A stretch of DNA of 22,532 nt from an uncultured Chloroflexota bacterium (GTDB taxonomy: Bacteria; Chloroflexota; Chloroflexia; Chloroflexales; Roseiflexaceae). Positions 15,602 through 22,532 of the stretch are shown here, in pieces (the stretch's first letter is position 1; the number at the start of each line of letters is the position of its first letter). Below the pieces are notes generated by a model. That model was not told where the DNA came from. It was given only the letters and a program-made list of their open reading frames with translations, and did not search any database. Location of the stretch: contig CAIQIY010000183.1 in NCBI GenBank assembly GCA_903871975.1, positions 1-22,532 of the forward strand. The letters are read 5' to 3'. The position numbers were made by a program, and so were the translations under genes.

Positions 15602-16681
15602 TCATCGCGCTACCGGTCGTCGCAGGGCTGTGTCGGCGAAGCGTTGGAGTGCGGTGGGATCGATGCCGGCGTTCGCCCCCCGGTAGGCGGCGAGCGCGGC
15701 AGCGATGACGGGGCGGTGTGCCGGCCAGGCCAACCAGCCCCAGCGCGCGCCGGCGGCTTTCGACAGAATCAATCCATGGTGTGCTGCAGCGACGCGACAC
15801 AGGTTCAGCGTGAGGTACACCGGCTCGGCCGCGATGCGCGCCGGTGCATCGGCGACATCGCCGTCGATGGCGTCGAGATAGTCGCCCCACGGTACCGCCG
15901 GCAACACGCGCTGCGCATCGCCGCCCCAGAGCGTCAGGCCACGCGCCCGCGCCACCGTGACATGCGCCGCCAGATCGGGGTCGGCGCGCACCCCCGGTGC
16001 CGTGCCGGAGGGCGCGCCGTCGGCCAACTGCTGTTGCGTCAGCGCGCGCCACGCCTCGCTGTAATGCAGCTCGAACGGCGCCGGGTGGCGCCACGGTTGC
16101 AGCTGGGCAGGCGTGACGAACGAAATCTCGATCGGCTGCGGCGCACCCGAGCACTCGAGCAACCACTGCGCGAGTGCCGCCCGCTGCGCATCGGTGAGCC
16201 CGTCGCCCACGACCACGAGCACGTCGAGGTCGCTGTGGGCCGGGTGAAAGCCGCCCAGCGCGACCGAGCCATGCACGATCACCGCGCGCAGCGCAGCGCC
16301 GAGCCGCTGCCGGCACCCGTCGACCAGTCGCGTGCACTGCGGCATCAGCATCGCCGGCATTGGCGCATGCAGCGGCCGGCTCGCCCAGCCCGCATCAGCG
16401 TGAGCCCCACACGCGAACCCGCGGCGCAGCAACCAGTCGCTGGCTGGCGCGATCAGCCGGCGGGCAGCGTGCTGCCCCGCCAGCGCCAGCGCAGCCTCGA
16501 GCAGCACGCCACCGACGCCGATGCCGCGTGCTGCCGGCGACACCTCGAGGCGCTGCAGGCGTGCTGCATCACCGTCGAACGCGAGCTCTGCAGCCCCGAC
16601 TCGCCCGCCCGCGTCGCGCGCGACCAGCAGCGCCGCGCCGGCGGCGTGCGCACGGGCGACGACGATCCCACCTGCCGCCAT
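15602..16681 (-). CDS. Fusion: GNAT acetyltransferase domain + aminoglycoside-nucleotidyltransferase-like domain
   Basis: 359-residue two-domain protein. Residues about 1-95 form a short GNAT domain with the acetyl-CoA loop LEVSPAARGIGVGG (45-58). Residues about 115-359 resemble aminoglycoside adenylyltransferases of the ANT(3'')/ANT(9) kind: VHGSVALGGFHPAHSDLDVLV (136-156) gives the GS...DxD active site (Gly138, Ser139, Asp151, Asp153), and IEISFVT supplies the third carboxylate. The C-terminal helical part (PVYLTLNLCRV, SKAAGARWGW) matches the domain that follows in that family. Each half could modify an aminoglycoside-like or amine substrate, but resistance is not shown. The GNAT half is short and may lack its first strands. 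The start ATG at 16681 has only a weak ribosome-binding site. It follows the response-regulator gene by 29 bp and is probably in its operon. Confidence 0.8.
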   Translation of the reverse strand: MAAGGIVVARAHAAGAALLVARDAGGRVGAAELAFDGDAARLQRLEVSPAARGIGVGGVLLEAALALAGQHAARRLIAPASDWLLRRGFACGAHADAGWASRPLHAPMPAMLMPQCTRLVDGCRQRLGAALRAVIVHGSVALGGFHPAHSDLDVLVVVGDGLTDAQRAALAQWLLECSGAPQPIEISFVTPAQLQPWRHPAPFELHYSEAWRALTQQQLADGAPSGTAPGVRADPDLAAHVTVARARGLTLWGGDAQRVLPAVPWGDYLDAIDGDVADAPARIAAEPVYLTLNLCRVAAAHHGLILSKAAGARWGWLAWPAHRPVIAAALAAYRGANAGIDPTALQRFADTALRRPVAR

Positions 16682-16710
16682 GCCATCGCTCGTGCTGCTG
16701 GCCGGCGGGC

Positions 16711-17391
16711 TCAGATCAGGCCCTGCTTGCGTGCCTCGACTACCGCCAACCGGCGGTTCGTCACGCGGAACGCCCGCAACACATTCTCGACGTGCTTACA
16801 CGCCGTACGGTACTGAATGCCCAGGTGCGCCGCGATCTGCTGGTTCGTCAGCCCCCGGTCGAGCAATCGCAACACCTCGATCTGACGGTCCGACAGAATG
16901 CCGTCCCCGACCAGCGTGCCCAGTTCCTCGAGTTGCTCGGCGGTGAATCCCAGGCGGCCGTGGTGGACGGCGCGCAACACATCGACGATCTGATCCGATG
17001 AGCCCTCCTTGCTCAGAAAGCCCACCGCCCCATCCTGGGCGACGGTGCGCAGCCACTGTTGCTCGGGCGCCGAGGTGAACATGATGACCGCGACGTTTGG
17101 TGCGGCGCGATGCAGCTCGCGCAACAACGCGTGCCCGTGGCTGGCATCGGGCCGGGCATCATCGCTGGTGCCGCGAATGCGCAGGTCCAACAACACAATC
17201 GCCGAATCCAGCCGGCGCAGGACGGCGAGCGCCTCGCTCGCGGTGCTCGCCGTATGGATTGCGCCGATCTCCGGCACGAGCTGCAGCAGATTACTCACGG
17301 CATCGGCGATGAACCCGCTGTCATCGACGACGAGCAGCTGGCTCGCCGCGACGGTTGATTCAACCACTTCGTCGGTGGCTTCCCTGGTCAT
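16711..17391 (-). CDS. NarL/FixJ-family response regulator
   Basis: 226-residue transcription factor with a receiver domain (about 17-142) and a LuxR-type helix-turn-helix (about 165-222). The acidic pair is Asp23-Asp24, the phosphoacceptor Asp69 (VLLDLRI), the switch Thr106 and the conserved Lys128 (FLSKEG). The output domain reads LSDRQIEVLRLLDRGLTNQQIAAHL. The loop after Asp69 (GTSDDARPDASHGH) is longer than usual. The start is ATG at 17391, with AGGAG about seven bases upstream; the GTG at 17412 overlaps the kinase stop and precedes that site. It is the cognate partner of the kinase encoded immediately upstream. Confidence 0.93.
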   Translation of the reverse strand: MTREATDEVVESTVAASQLLVVDDSGFIADAVSNLLQLVPEIGAIHTASTASEALAVLRRLDSAIVLLDLRIRGTSDDARPDASHGHALLRELHRAAPNVAVIMFTSAPEQQWLRTVAQDGAVGFLSKEGSSDQIVDVLRAVHHGRLGFTAEQLEELGTLVGDGILSDRQIEVLRLLDRGLTNQQIAAHLGIQYRTACKHVENVLRAFRVTNRRLAVVEARKQGLI

Positions 17392-17408
17392 CGTGCAACT
17401 CCTTCCGC

Positions 17409-19202
17409 TCACAGCGGAATCACCGCGCGAAACCGCGTTCCCGGCCGCAGGTTCTCGACCAGAAACTCGCCGCCCAGATGCGCAACACGCGCACGCGCCG
17501 TCGCCAGCCCCAACTGCCGGCGCGCCGGCTGGCCGTTGCGCTGCGTGGAATCGTCGCGGATCCCGACACCATCGTCAGTCACCGTCAGCATCACCTCGAG
17601 CGACGTCGCGGTCAGCTCGAGCCAGCAGTGGGGCGCCTGGGCATGATCGCGCACGTTGTTCAGCGCCGTTCGTGCCAACGAGAAGATCGTCTCCTGGATC
17701 GGCTGCGGGACATCGTCGAGTTCGGCCGAGATTCGGCAGGTATAGCGCGTCGTGCCGCCAGCGTTCATCTGGAACACCAGCCGCTCAAGGGCACTCTCGA
17801 GACTCTCGACGCTCAGGTCGACCGGCTTGGCGCCATCGACCGTCTTGCGCAGCGTGCGCCCGAGCCCGACGCCCTGGGCATGGATGGTGCCGAGCGCGTC
17901 GCGCAGCACCGTCGCATCGATGCGCCCCTCGGTCGTCTGGCGCAACAGGGTGTAGAGCCGGATCTCGAGCGCCTTGCTCTCGGCGAGCGCGCTGTCGTGG
18001 AGCTCCATCGCGATGTCGTCGAGCGCCCGCTCGCGCAGCCGCTGCAATTCGTCGAGTTGCTCGAGCAACTGACCGCGCAACTCGTTCTTCTCCTCGAGCT
18101 CGGCGATCAGATCCGAGCCGGAGATCGCCAGCACCAGCCCGATCGGCATGATCGCCGCAACTGCGGTGATCAGGTCGTATGGCACGGCAATGCGCAGGTT
18201 GGCTGCGCCGAGCGCCAACACCAGGATGCTGCCGGCCAGGCTCCACGAGACCGCCATGATGCGCATCTGCCGTCGCTCGGTCTCGCTGCGCTGGTCGTCG
18301 TTCATCAGCTCGATGGCACCACGCACCAGGCTGGCCGCGACACCACTGGTGAGGAAGATGATGCTGGCGACCTGGACGGGGAATTGCAGCCGCGCCATCG
18401 GGCGTGCATTGCTGAAGTAAAACGTCAGCCCCAGCAGGGTGCTGATCGCGCTGCCACTGCCGTAGATCACTGGTACCAGCCAGCGGTAGCGCTCGAGCCA
18501 TGACGACCGGCGCGGGAACGCGAATGCCAGGTGCCACAGGAGTGCGCCGAGCATGCCGTTGGGCGGCGAGCCCATCACCGCCGGGAAGATCGGCCGGTTG
18601 TAGAACCGGTCGACGTTGCCGTTGTGGCTGTGATAGAACGCTGTGTTGGCAGCGAAGAGCATCACGAAGCCGATCAGCTGCCGGCCGGTGGTGCGCGCCG
18701 ACGACAGCAGAATGTAGCCGCCGATGCTGAAGGTGATGCCGACCAGGAAGATGATGCCGTAGCCCTCGAGCAGGTGGCTCAGGTTGAACTGCGTGACGGG
18801 TACGCTGGTGCGCAACTGCTGGCCGTCAATGGTGACGATGTCGTAGGTGATGGGCGTGCCGATCGGTTGTGTCGCGTAGATCCGCGAGAACTCCATCGGA
18901 TCCTGCCCGTTGATCGCGGCGATGTGTGTGTGCGGCTTGAGCCCGGCTTGTGGCCCCGGCCAGTGTCGCGGCACCTCGAAGCTCACCGTGTGGCCGCGCG
19001 TCGGGTCGTATTGCCAGATGAAGCCGCCAAACCCGCGCCGTAGTGCGGTGCGGAATCGTGCCAGGCCGACCAGGCTCGCAACCAGCATCGCAACCGCCAA
19101 TACCCGGTACAGGCGCAGCGCGAACTGCCGCTGCACGTCTGGCATCGAAGGCATGAAGGGCCGTCTGCTCGTCACCGCTGCCGCCAATCCCCGTACCGCC
19201 AC
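17409..19202 (-). CDS. ComP/NarX-like membrane sensor histidine kinase
   Basis: Sensor kinase of up to 597 residues. A first membrane span (about 33-49) is followed by an extracytoplasmic PDZ-like loop (about 60-140, with AGLKPHTHIAAINGQDP). About seven further spans (roughly 145-166, 174-190, 215-230, 240-262, 277-295, 316-336 and 340-360) precede a coiled coil (365-395). The dimerisation/phosphoacceptor helix is DDIAMELHDSALAESKALEIRL with His402. It departs from the common HisKA_3 pattern ERxRIAREIHD. The ATPase domain has Asn515, DDGVG (543-547) and GLATARARV. The architecture resembles Bacillus ComP. The start is uncertain: GTG at 19202, GTG at 19175, and ATGs at 19157 and 19148 are in frame, none with a clear Shine-Dalgarno. 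The gene ends 17 bp before the regulator start. Confidence 0.9.
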   Translation of the reverse strand: MAVRGLAAAVTSRRPFMPSMPDVQRQFALRLYRVLAVAMLVASLVGLARFRTALRRGFGGFIWQYDPTRGHTVSFEVPRHWPGPQAGLKPHTHIAAINGQDPMEFSRIYATQPIGTPITYDIVTIDGQQLRTSVPVTQFNLSHLLEGYGIIFLVGITFSIGGYILLSSARTTGRQLIGFVMLFAANTAFYHSHNGNVDRFYNRPIFPAVMGSPPNGMLGALLWHLAFAFPRRSSWLERYRWLVPVIYGSGSAISTLLGLTFYFSNARPMARLQFPVQVASIIFLTSGVAASLVRGAIELMNDDQRSETERRQMRIMAVSWSLAGSILVLALGAANLRIAVPYDLITAVAAIMPIGLVLAISGSDLIAELEEKNELRGQLLEQLDELQRLRERALDDIAMELHDSALAESKALEIRLYTLLRQTTEGRIDATVLRDALGTIHAQGVGLGRTLRKTVDGAKPVDLSVESLESALERLVFQMNAGGTTRYTCRISAELDDVPQPIQETIFSLARTALNNVRDHAQAPHCWLELTATSLEVMLTVTDDGVGIRDDSTQRNGQPARRQLGLATARARVAHLGGEFLVENLRPGTRFRAVIPL

Positions 19203-19212
19203 GTATTAGCCA

Positions 19213-19240
19213 CAGATACCCACAATAACGCACGTATCTG
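19213..19240 (-). promoter_or_regulatory. Inverted repeat in the leader of the sensor-kinase gene
   Basis: CAGATAC (19213-19219) and GTATCTG (19234-19240) are perfect inverted repeats with 14 bases between. In the minus-strand transcript they could form a small hairpin just before the start codon, or mark two half-sites for a regulator. Confidence 0.5.
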
Positions 19241-19286
19241 CCCATTGATGACGGGACTGGTCGCCTGAATACTCACGTCTTTGGAC

Positions 19287-19315
19287 AGTATAGCATGAGA
19301 AGATCAGTGAGACAA
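19287..19315 (-). promoter_or_regulatory. Promoter of the sensor kinase-regulator-GNAT/ANT unit
   Basis: Read on the minus strand: TTGTCT (19315-19310), a 17-bp spacer ending in TGC, and TATACT (19292-19287). This is an extended -10 with a 4-of-6 match at -35. The predicted start is near 19280, giving a leader of about 78 bases if translation begins at 19202. Confidence 0.65.
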
Positions 19316-19332
19316 CGTGGCATGATGATGAT

Positions 19333-19346
19333 GTGCGGTACCGCAC
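19333..19346. promoter_or_regulatory. Perfect 14-bp palindrome in divergent control region
   Basis: GTGCGGTACCGCAC is its own reverse complement. It lies 18 bp beyond the -35 box of the kinase promoter and upstream of the oleB promoter, a position suited to a regulator of either unit. The protein that binds it is unknown. Confidence 0.5.
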
Positions 19347-19357
19347 TCAGCATCGCT

Positions 19358-19375
19358 CACAACAGGTCAGTTGTG
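19358..19375. promoter_or_regulatory. Inverted repeat in divergent control region
   Basis: CACAAC-AGGTCA-GTTGTG: perfect six-base arms separated by six bases, 12 bp from the palindrome at 19333-19346. It is a candidate dimer-binding site. Nothing else recognisable is seen in 19376-19470. Confidence 0.45.
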
Positions 19376-19472
19376 GCTGATGATCCCCGAAGCCCACCAG
19401 CATTGCCGCAACACCCAGCATCAACGCGTGCCGCCGCGGGCGAGCAACCAGGCTGCGACGGCGGGCGGCGGC

Positions 19473-19483
19473 TGGTATATACT
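19473..19483 (+). promoter_or_regulatory. Probable promoter of oleB-oleC unit
   Basis: TGGTATATACT contains an extended -10 (TGG-TATATA, 19473-19481) or TATACT (19478-19483). No clear -35 is seen. A start near 19490 would give a leader of about 25 bases to the ATG at 19516. Confidence 0.5.
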
Positions 19484-19515
19484 GGGGGCAGGCAGCAGCG
19501 CTAGCGGGCTCAACG

Positions 19516-20427
19516 ATGACCGAGGCACCCCAATTCGATCTCGCGCCGATCCGCGCCCTCTACCCATTCACTTCGCGGTACGCCCGCACGCGGCGTGGCG
19601 TGATGCACTATCTGGACGAAGGCAGCGGGCCGGGCACACCGGCACTGCTGCTGCACGGCAACCCCACCTGGTCATTCGCCTATCGCGACCTGATTCGTGC
19701 GCTGTCGGCCGACCGGCGGGTGATCGCGCCGGACCATCTGGGCCTGGGGCTTTCGGCGCGGCCCGGCGGCATGCGGCTGGCCGACCACATTGCGGCGCTG
19801 GGCGAGCTGGTGCGGCAGCTGGGTCTCGACCACGTCGATCTGGTTGTGCACGACTGGGGTGGTGCGATCGGCTTTGGCGCGGCGGTGCAGCAGCACTTCC
19901 GGCCACGGCGCATCGTCGTGCTGAACACTGCGGCGTTCCTGGGGCCGCGCGTGCCGCGGCGGATCGCGCTCTGCGTCCCGCCGGTGCTCGGCGAGCTCGG
20001 CGTCATCGCACTCAACGGATTTGTGCGTGCCGGCACCGTGATGACGGTGACGCACCCGCTGCCGCCGCTGGTGCGTGCTGGCTACCAGCTACCCTACCGG
20101 CGGCTCGCCGACCGCCGTGGTGTTCTGGAGTTCGTCCGCGACATTCCACAGCGTCCGCAGCATCCGACATGGCCGGTGGTTGCGTCGATCGATGCCGGCT
20201 TGCGCGCGCTCGCGGGAGTGCCGCTGATGGTGTTGTGGGGCGGGCGCGACTGGTGCTTCGACGATCGCGTGCTCGACGCGTGGCAGGCGCGCTTCCCGGC
20301 GGCGCCGGTGACGCGCATCGCCGGCGCCGGGCACTATGTCTTCGAGGATGCCGCCGAGGTCTTGCGTACGCGCATCCGCGCATGGTTCGCCGACGGCGGA
20401 GCCGGTACAGGAGCGGCCGATGTCTGA
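19516..20427 (+). CDS. oleB: OleB-like alpha/beta hydrolase (cis-beta-lactone decarboxylase)
   Basis: 303-residue alpha/beta hydrolase of the haloalkane-dehalogenase-like OleB group. OleB removes CO2 from the beta-lactone made by OleC to give a long-chain cis-alkene. The oxyanion-hole region is HGNPTWSF (47-54), the nucleophile Asp113 is in VHDWGG (111-116), the acid is probably Asp245 in GGRDWCFDD, and the base is His273 in AGHYVFED. An Asp rather than Ser nucleophile fits OleB. The neighbouring oleC overlaps it by eight bases, which makes OleB more likely than a haloalkane dehalogenase. The ATG at 19516 has no strong ribosome-binding site. Confidence 0.85.
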   Translation: MTEAPQFDLAPIRALYPFTSRYARTRRGVMHYLDEGSGPGTPALLLHGNPTWSFAYRDLIRALSADRRVIAPDHLGLGLSARPGGMRLADHIAALGELVRQLGLDHVDLVVHDWGGAIGFGAAVQQHFRPRRIVVLNTAAFLGPRVPRRIALCVPPVLGELGVIALNGFVRAGTVMTVTHPLPPLVRAGYQLPYRRLADRRGVLEFVRDIPQRPQHPTWPVVASIDAGLRALAGVPLMVLWGGRDWCFDDRVLDAWQARFPAAPVTRIAGAGHYVFEDAAEVLRTRIRAWFADGGAGTGAADV

Positions 20428-22105
20428 GCCGAACAGCACACACAACGTCGCGCGCTACCTGCCACGGATGGCGCTTGAACGCGCCGAACAGACTGCCATC
20501 ATCAGCGTGGCGCGCCGCGGGCGCAACGGCCGGTTGCACTATGTGCGCTGGACGTTTGCCGAACTTGATCGCGAGAGCGATGCATACGCCCACGGGCTGC
20601 ACACTGCCGGCATCCGCCGTGGCACCCGCGTGCTGCTGATGGTGCGGGCCGGCCTGCCGCTCATCGGGCTGACGTTCGCGTTGTTCAAGCTCGGCGCCGT
20701 GCCGATCGTCATCGACCCGGCGATGGGTCGGCGCAATTTGCTGCAGTGCATCGCCGAGTGCGCACCGCAGGCGTTGATCGGCGTGCCGCGGGCCCACCTC
20801 GCGCGCCTGCTGTTTCCCGCGCCATTCGGCACCGTGCAGACGGCCATCACCGTCGGGCCACGCCTGGGCTGGGGCGGCCCGACGCTGGCGGCGCTGCGGC
20901 GGCAGGGCGCCAGCCTCGGCGCGTTTCCGCCGGCTGATACGCCTGCCGCCGAGCTGGCCGCCATCCTGTTCACGACCGGCAGCACCGGCGTGCCCAAGGG
21001 TGTCGAATATACCCACGGCATCTTCGATGCACAGGTACACCTCATCCGCGAGACCTACGGCATCGTGGCCGGCGAGATCGAGATGCCGGCGTTTCCACTC
21101 TTTTCGTTGTTCAATGTCGCGCTCGGCCTGACATCGGCCATCCCGCCGCTCGACCCCACCCGGCCGGCACAATGCGATCCACGTGGGATCGTTCGCATGA
21201 TCCACGATCTGCAGGTGACGTCGAGCTTCGGTTCGCCGGCGATCTGGCGGCGCGTCGCGGCGTACTGTCTGGCATCGCAGCTGACGCTGCCATCGTTGCG
21301 CCGGGTGCTGATGGCCGGTGCGCCGGTGCCGCTCGCATTGCATCGGCAGCTGCATCAGCTGATGCCGGGCGACGGCGACAGCCATACGCCATATGGTGCC
21401 ACCGAGGCGCTGCCGATCGTGAGTGCGCCGGGCCGGGCCATCCTCGCAGCACACGCCGAGCATCCCGGGCCACTCGGCGGCACGTGCGTCGGCTGGCCGT
21501 TGCCCGGCACCACGGTGCGGATCATCGCCATCGACGATGCCGCGATCGACGTGTGGCACGACTCGCTGGCGCTGCCGCCGGGTGCTGTCGGCGAGATCGT
21601 GGTGCGCGGCCCCACGGTGACCCCACGGTATCATCAGCGTCCGGAGGCGACGCGGCTGGCCAAGATCGCCGATGGCGCAGCGGTGTGGCACCGGATGGGC
21701 GACATCGGCCGCCTGGACGATGCGGGCCGGCTGTGGTTTTATGGCCGCAAGGGTCATCGCGTGGTGCTGCCCGACCAGACGCTGTTCACCGAGCCGGTCG
21801 AGCTGGTCTTCAATGCCCACCCGGCAGTGCACCGCACCGCGCTGGTCGGCGTGGTGCATGGTGGTGTCACCCGGCCGGTCGTGTGCGTCGAGCTGCCCGA
21901 TGGGCGCATTCCCGGGCGTGCCGCCGCCGCACGGCTGATCGACGAATTGCGCGCACTTGGCGCCGCGCATGCGCCGACGGCGCAGATCGACACGTTTCTG
22001 TTCCATCGCGGATTCCCGGTCGACATCCGCCATAACGCCAAGATCTTCCGCGAACAGCTGGCCCACTGGGCCAGCGCGCAGTTGGCACGCCAGAGGGGGC
22101 CATGA
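20420..22105 (+). CDS. oleC: OleC-like beta-lactone synthetase (AMP-dependent ligase family)
   Basis: 561-residue ANL-superfamily enzyme. OleC uses ATP to convert a 2-alkyl-3-hydroxy acid to a cis-beta-lactone, the step before OleB. The P-loop-like motif TTGSTGVPKGV is at 185-195. OleC-type markers follow: MAGAPVPLALHRQL, HTPYGATEALPIV, the hinge-region MGDIGRLDDAGRLWFYGRKGH and the C-terminal Lys in RHNAKIFREQL. The start is ATG at 20420, with AGGAG about seven bases upstream inside the end of oleB; an earlier in-frame region belongs to oleB. OleA (thiolase-like condensing enzyme) and OleD (reductase) are not in the window and may lie to the right. An alternative role in beta-lactone natural-product synthesis cannot be excluded. 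Confidence 0.9.
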   Translation: MSEPNSTHNVARYLPRMALERAEQTAIISVARRGRNGRLHYVRWTFAELDRESDAYAHGLHTAGIRRGTRVLLMVRAGLPLIGLTFALFKLGAVPIVIDPAMGRRNLLQCIAECAPQALIGVPRAHLARLLFPAPFGTVQTAITVGPRLGWGGPTLAALRRQGASLGAFPPADTPAAELAAILFTTGSTGVPKGVEYTHGIFDAQVHLIRETYGIVAGEIEMPAFPLFSLFNVALGLTSAIPPLDPTRPAQCDPRGIVRMIHDLQVTSSFGSPAIWRRVAAYCLASQLTLPSLRRVLMAGAPVPLALHRQLHQLMPGDGDSHTPYGATEALPIVSAPGRAILAAHAEHPGPLGGTCVGWPLPGTTVRIIAIDDAAIDVWHDSLALPPGAVGEIVVRGPTVTPRYHQRPEATRLAKIADGAAVWHRMGDIGRLDDAGRLWFYGRKGHRVVLPDQTLFTEPVELVFNAHPAVHRTALVGVVHGGVTRPVVCVELPDGRIPGRAAAARLIDELRALGAAHAPTAQIDTFLFHRGFPVDIRHNAKIFREQLAHWASAQLARQRGP

Positions 22106-22532
22106 CACGACGACCACCGACGCTCAGCCGGGGCAACAAGCTGCTGCTCGACATCGTGATGGGCGCAGTGATCCCCATCCTGGTGCTCAACTATCTCACC
22201 GAACCCCTCGGCGCGCCGGCCGCGTATCTGCTCTCGGCGCTGGTGCCAGTCGCGTGGATCGCCATCGATCTGCTGGTGCTCACGCGGCAGTTCAATTTCA
22301 TCACCGCCTACATCGGGATCGGCGCCATCGTGCGTGGCATTCTGGCGTTCTGGTTCGTCGACGGCTGGCGCTTCGCGCTGAAGGACAGCGCCGGCCTGGC
22401 GGTGGCGACGTTGATCTTCGCGGTGACGTTGGTGCGCGGTCGGCCGATGTTGCAGCACTTCCTGCATCAGGCCATCGGCCCCGATACCACCGAACGCGAG
22501 GCAATCTTCGCCGCCGCCTGCCGCCACCCGGC
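22102..22532 (+). CDS. VC0807-family-like integral membrane protein (3' end outside window)
   Basis: The first 143 residues of a membrane protein; no stop codon occurs before the window ends. Hydrophobic segments lie at about 15-33, 39-62, 66-83 and 92-108, and the R-x-RPM-x2-HFLHQ stretch near 110 resembles the RPLMFYLAR segment of VC0807-type proteins. The function of this family is not established. The start is ATG at 22102 in an ATGA overlap with the oleC stop, preceded by AGAGGGGG. The tight coupling suggests co-expression with the olefin genes. Confidence 0.78.
   Translation, partial: MTRRPPTLSRGNKLLLDIVMGAVIPILVLNYLTEPLGAPAAYLLSALVPVAWIAIDLLVLTRQFNFITAYIGIGAIVRGILAFWFVDGWRFALKDSAGLAVATLIFAVTLVRGRPMLQHFLHQAIGPDTTEREAIFAAACRHP

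Noticed and set aside
19516..20427. Haloalkane dehalogenase as the identity of the alpha/beta hydrolase
   Set aside because: The overlap with an oleC gene makes OleB the better call, although the two families share the Asp nucleophile.
20012..22117. A 701-codon open frame on the minus strand opposite oleB-oleC
   Set aside because: It is antisense to motif-complete OleB and OleC and has no domain or supported start.

Overview
This is a GC-rich (about two-thirds G+C by eye), gene-dense bacterial window with no RNA gene, insertion sequence, CRISPR array or phage gene that I can see. The best guess for the host is a member of the Chloroflexota. The supports are a ComP-like multi-membrane sensor kinase, a Tat-type sugar-binding lipoprotein with an Ala/Pro-rich linker and no ATPase in its operon, and an oleB-oleC pair of the long-chain olefin pathway. 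This is inference from gene content, not from a phylogenetic marker.

Left part (1-6494, minus strand): one likely transcription unit in the order ccrM-like adenine methyltransferase, maltokinase, alpha-maltose-1-phosphate synthase (GlgM), maltosyltransferase (GlgE), and a uridine-kinase-like P-loop kinase. The three middle genes form the core of the GlgE route to alpha-1,4-glucan: GlgM and maltokinase both make maltose 1-phosphate, and GlgE polymerises it. The methyltransferase at the head resembles Caulobacter CcrM along its whole length, including the C-terminal RAMA domain.

Middle (6495-15541, plus strand): a carbohydrate uptake and modification operon headed by a HutC/UTRA-type GntR repressor. 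A well-formed promoter (TTGACA-17-TAGACT) is followed at the expected start site by a HutC/DasR-like operator, so autoregulation is likely. The operon then encodes a bicupin protein, a divergent ROK protein, a class I methyltransferase, a sugar-binding lipoprotein, two permeases, a Gfo/Idh/MocA oxidoreductase and an epimerase-type reductase. Many junctions are ATGA/GTGA/TGATG overlaps. Two strong RNA hairpins sit in intergenic gaps (11576-11613 and 14648-14680). The substrate is unknown; the gene set looks like uptake followed by redox or epimerase conversion of an unusual sugar.

Right part: a minus-strand unit (15602-19202) encodes a ComP/NarX-like sensor kinase, a NarL/LuxR response regulator, and a fusion of a GNAT acetyltransferase with an aminoglycoside-nucleotidyltransferase-like domain. 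A 313-bp divergent control region (19203-19515) holds two opposing promoters and three inverted repeats. It is followed on the plus strand by oleB (beta-lactone decarboxylase), oleC (beta-lactone synthetase) and the start of a VC0807-type membrane protein that runs off the window.

The most interesting points are the CcrM-type methyltransferase outside its usual lineage, a GANTC site inside the -10 box of the gntR promoter, a ROK protein that has lost canonical sugar-binding residues, the GNAT-nucleotidyltransferase fusion behind a two-component system, and a 17-bp sequence shared by the ccrM and sensor-kinase promoters.
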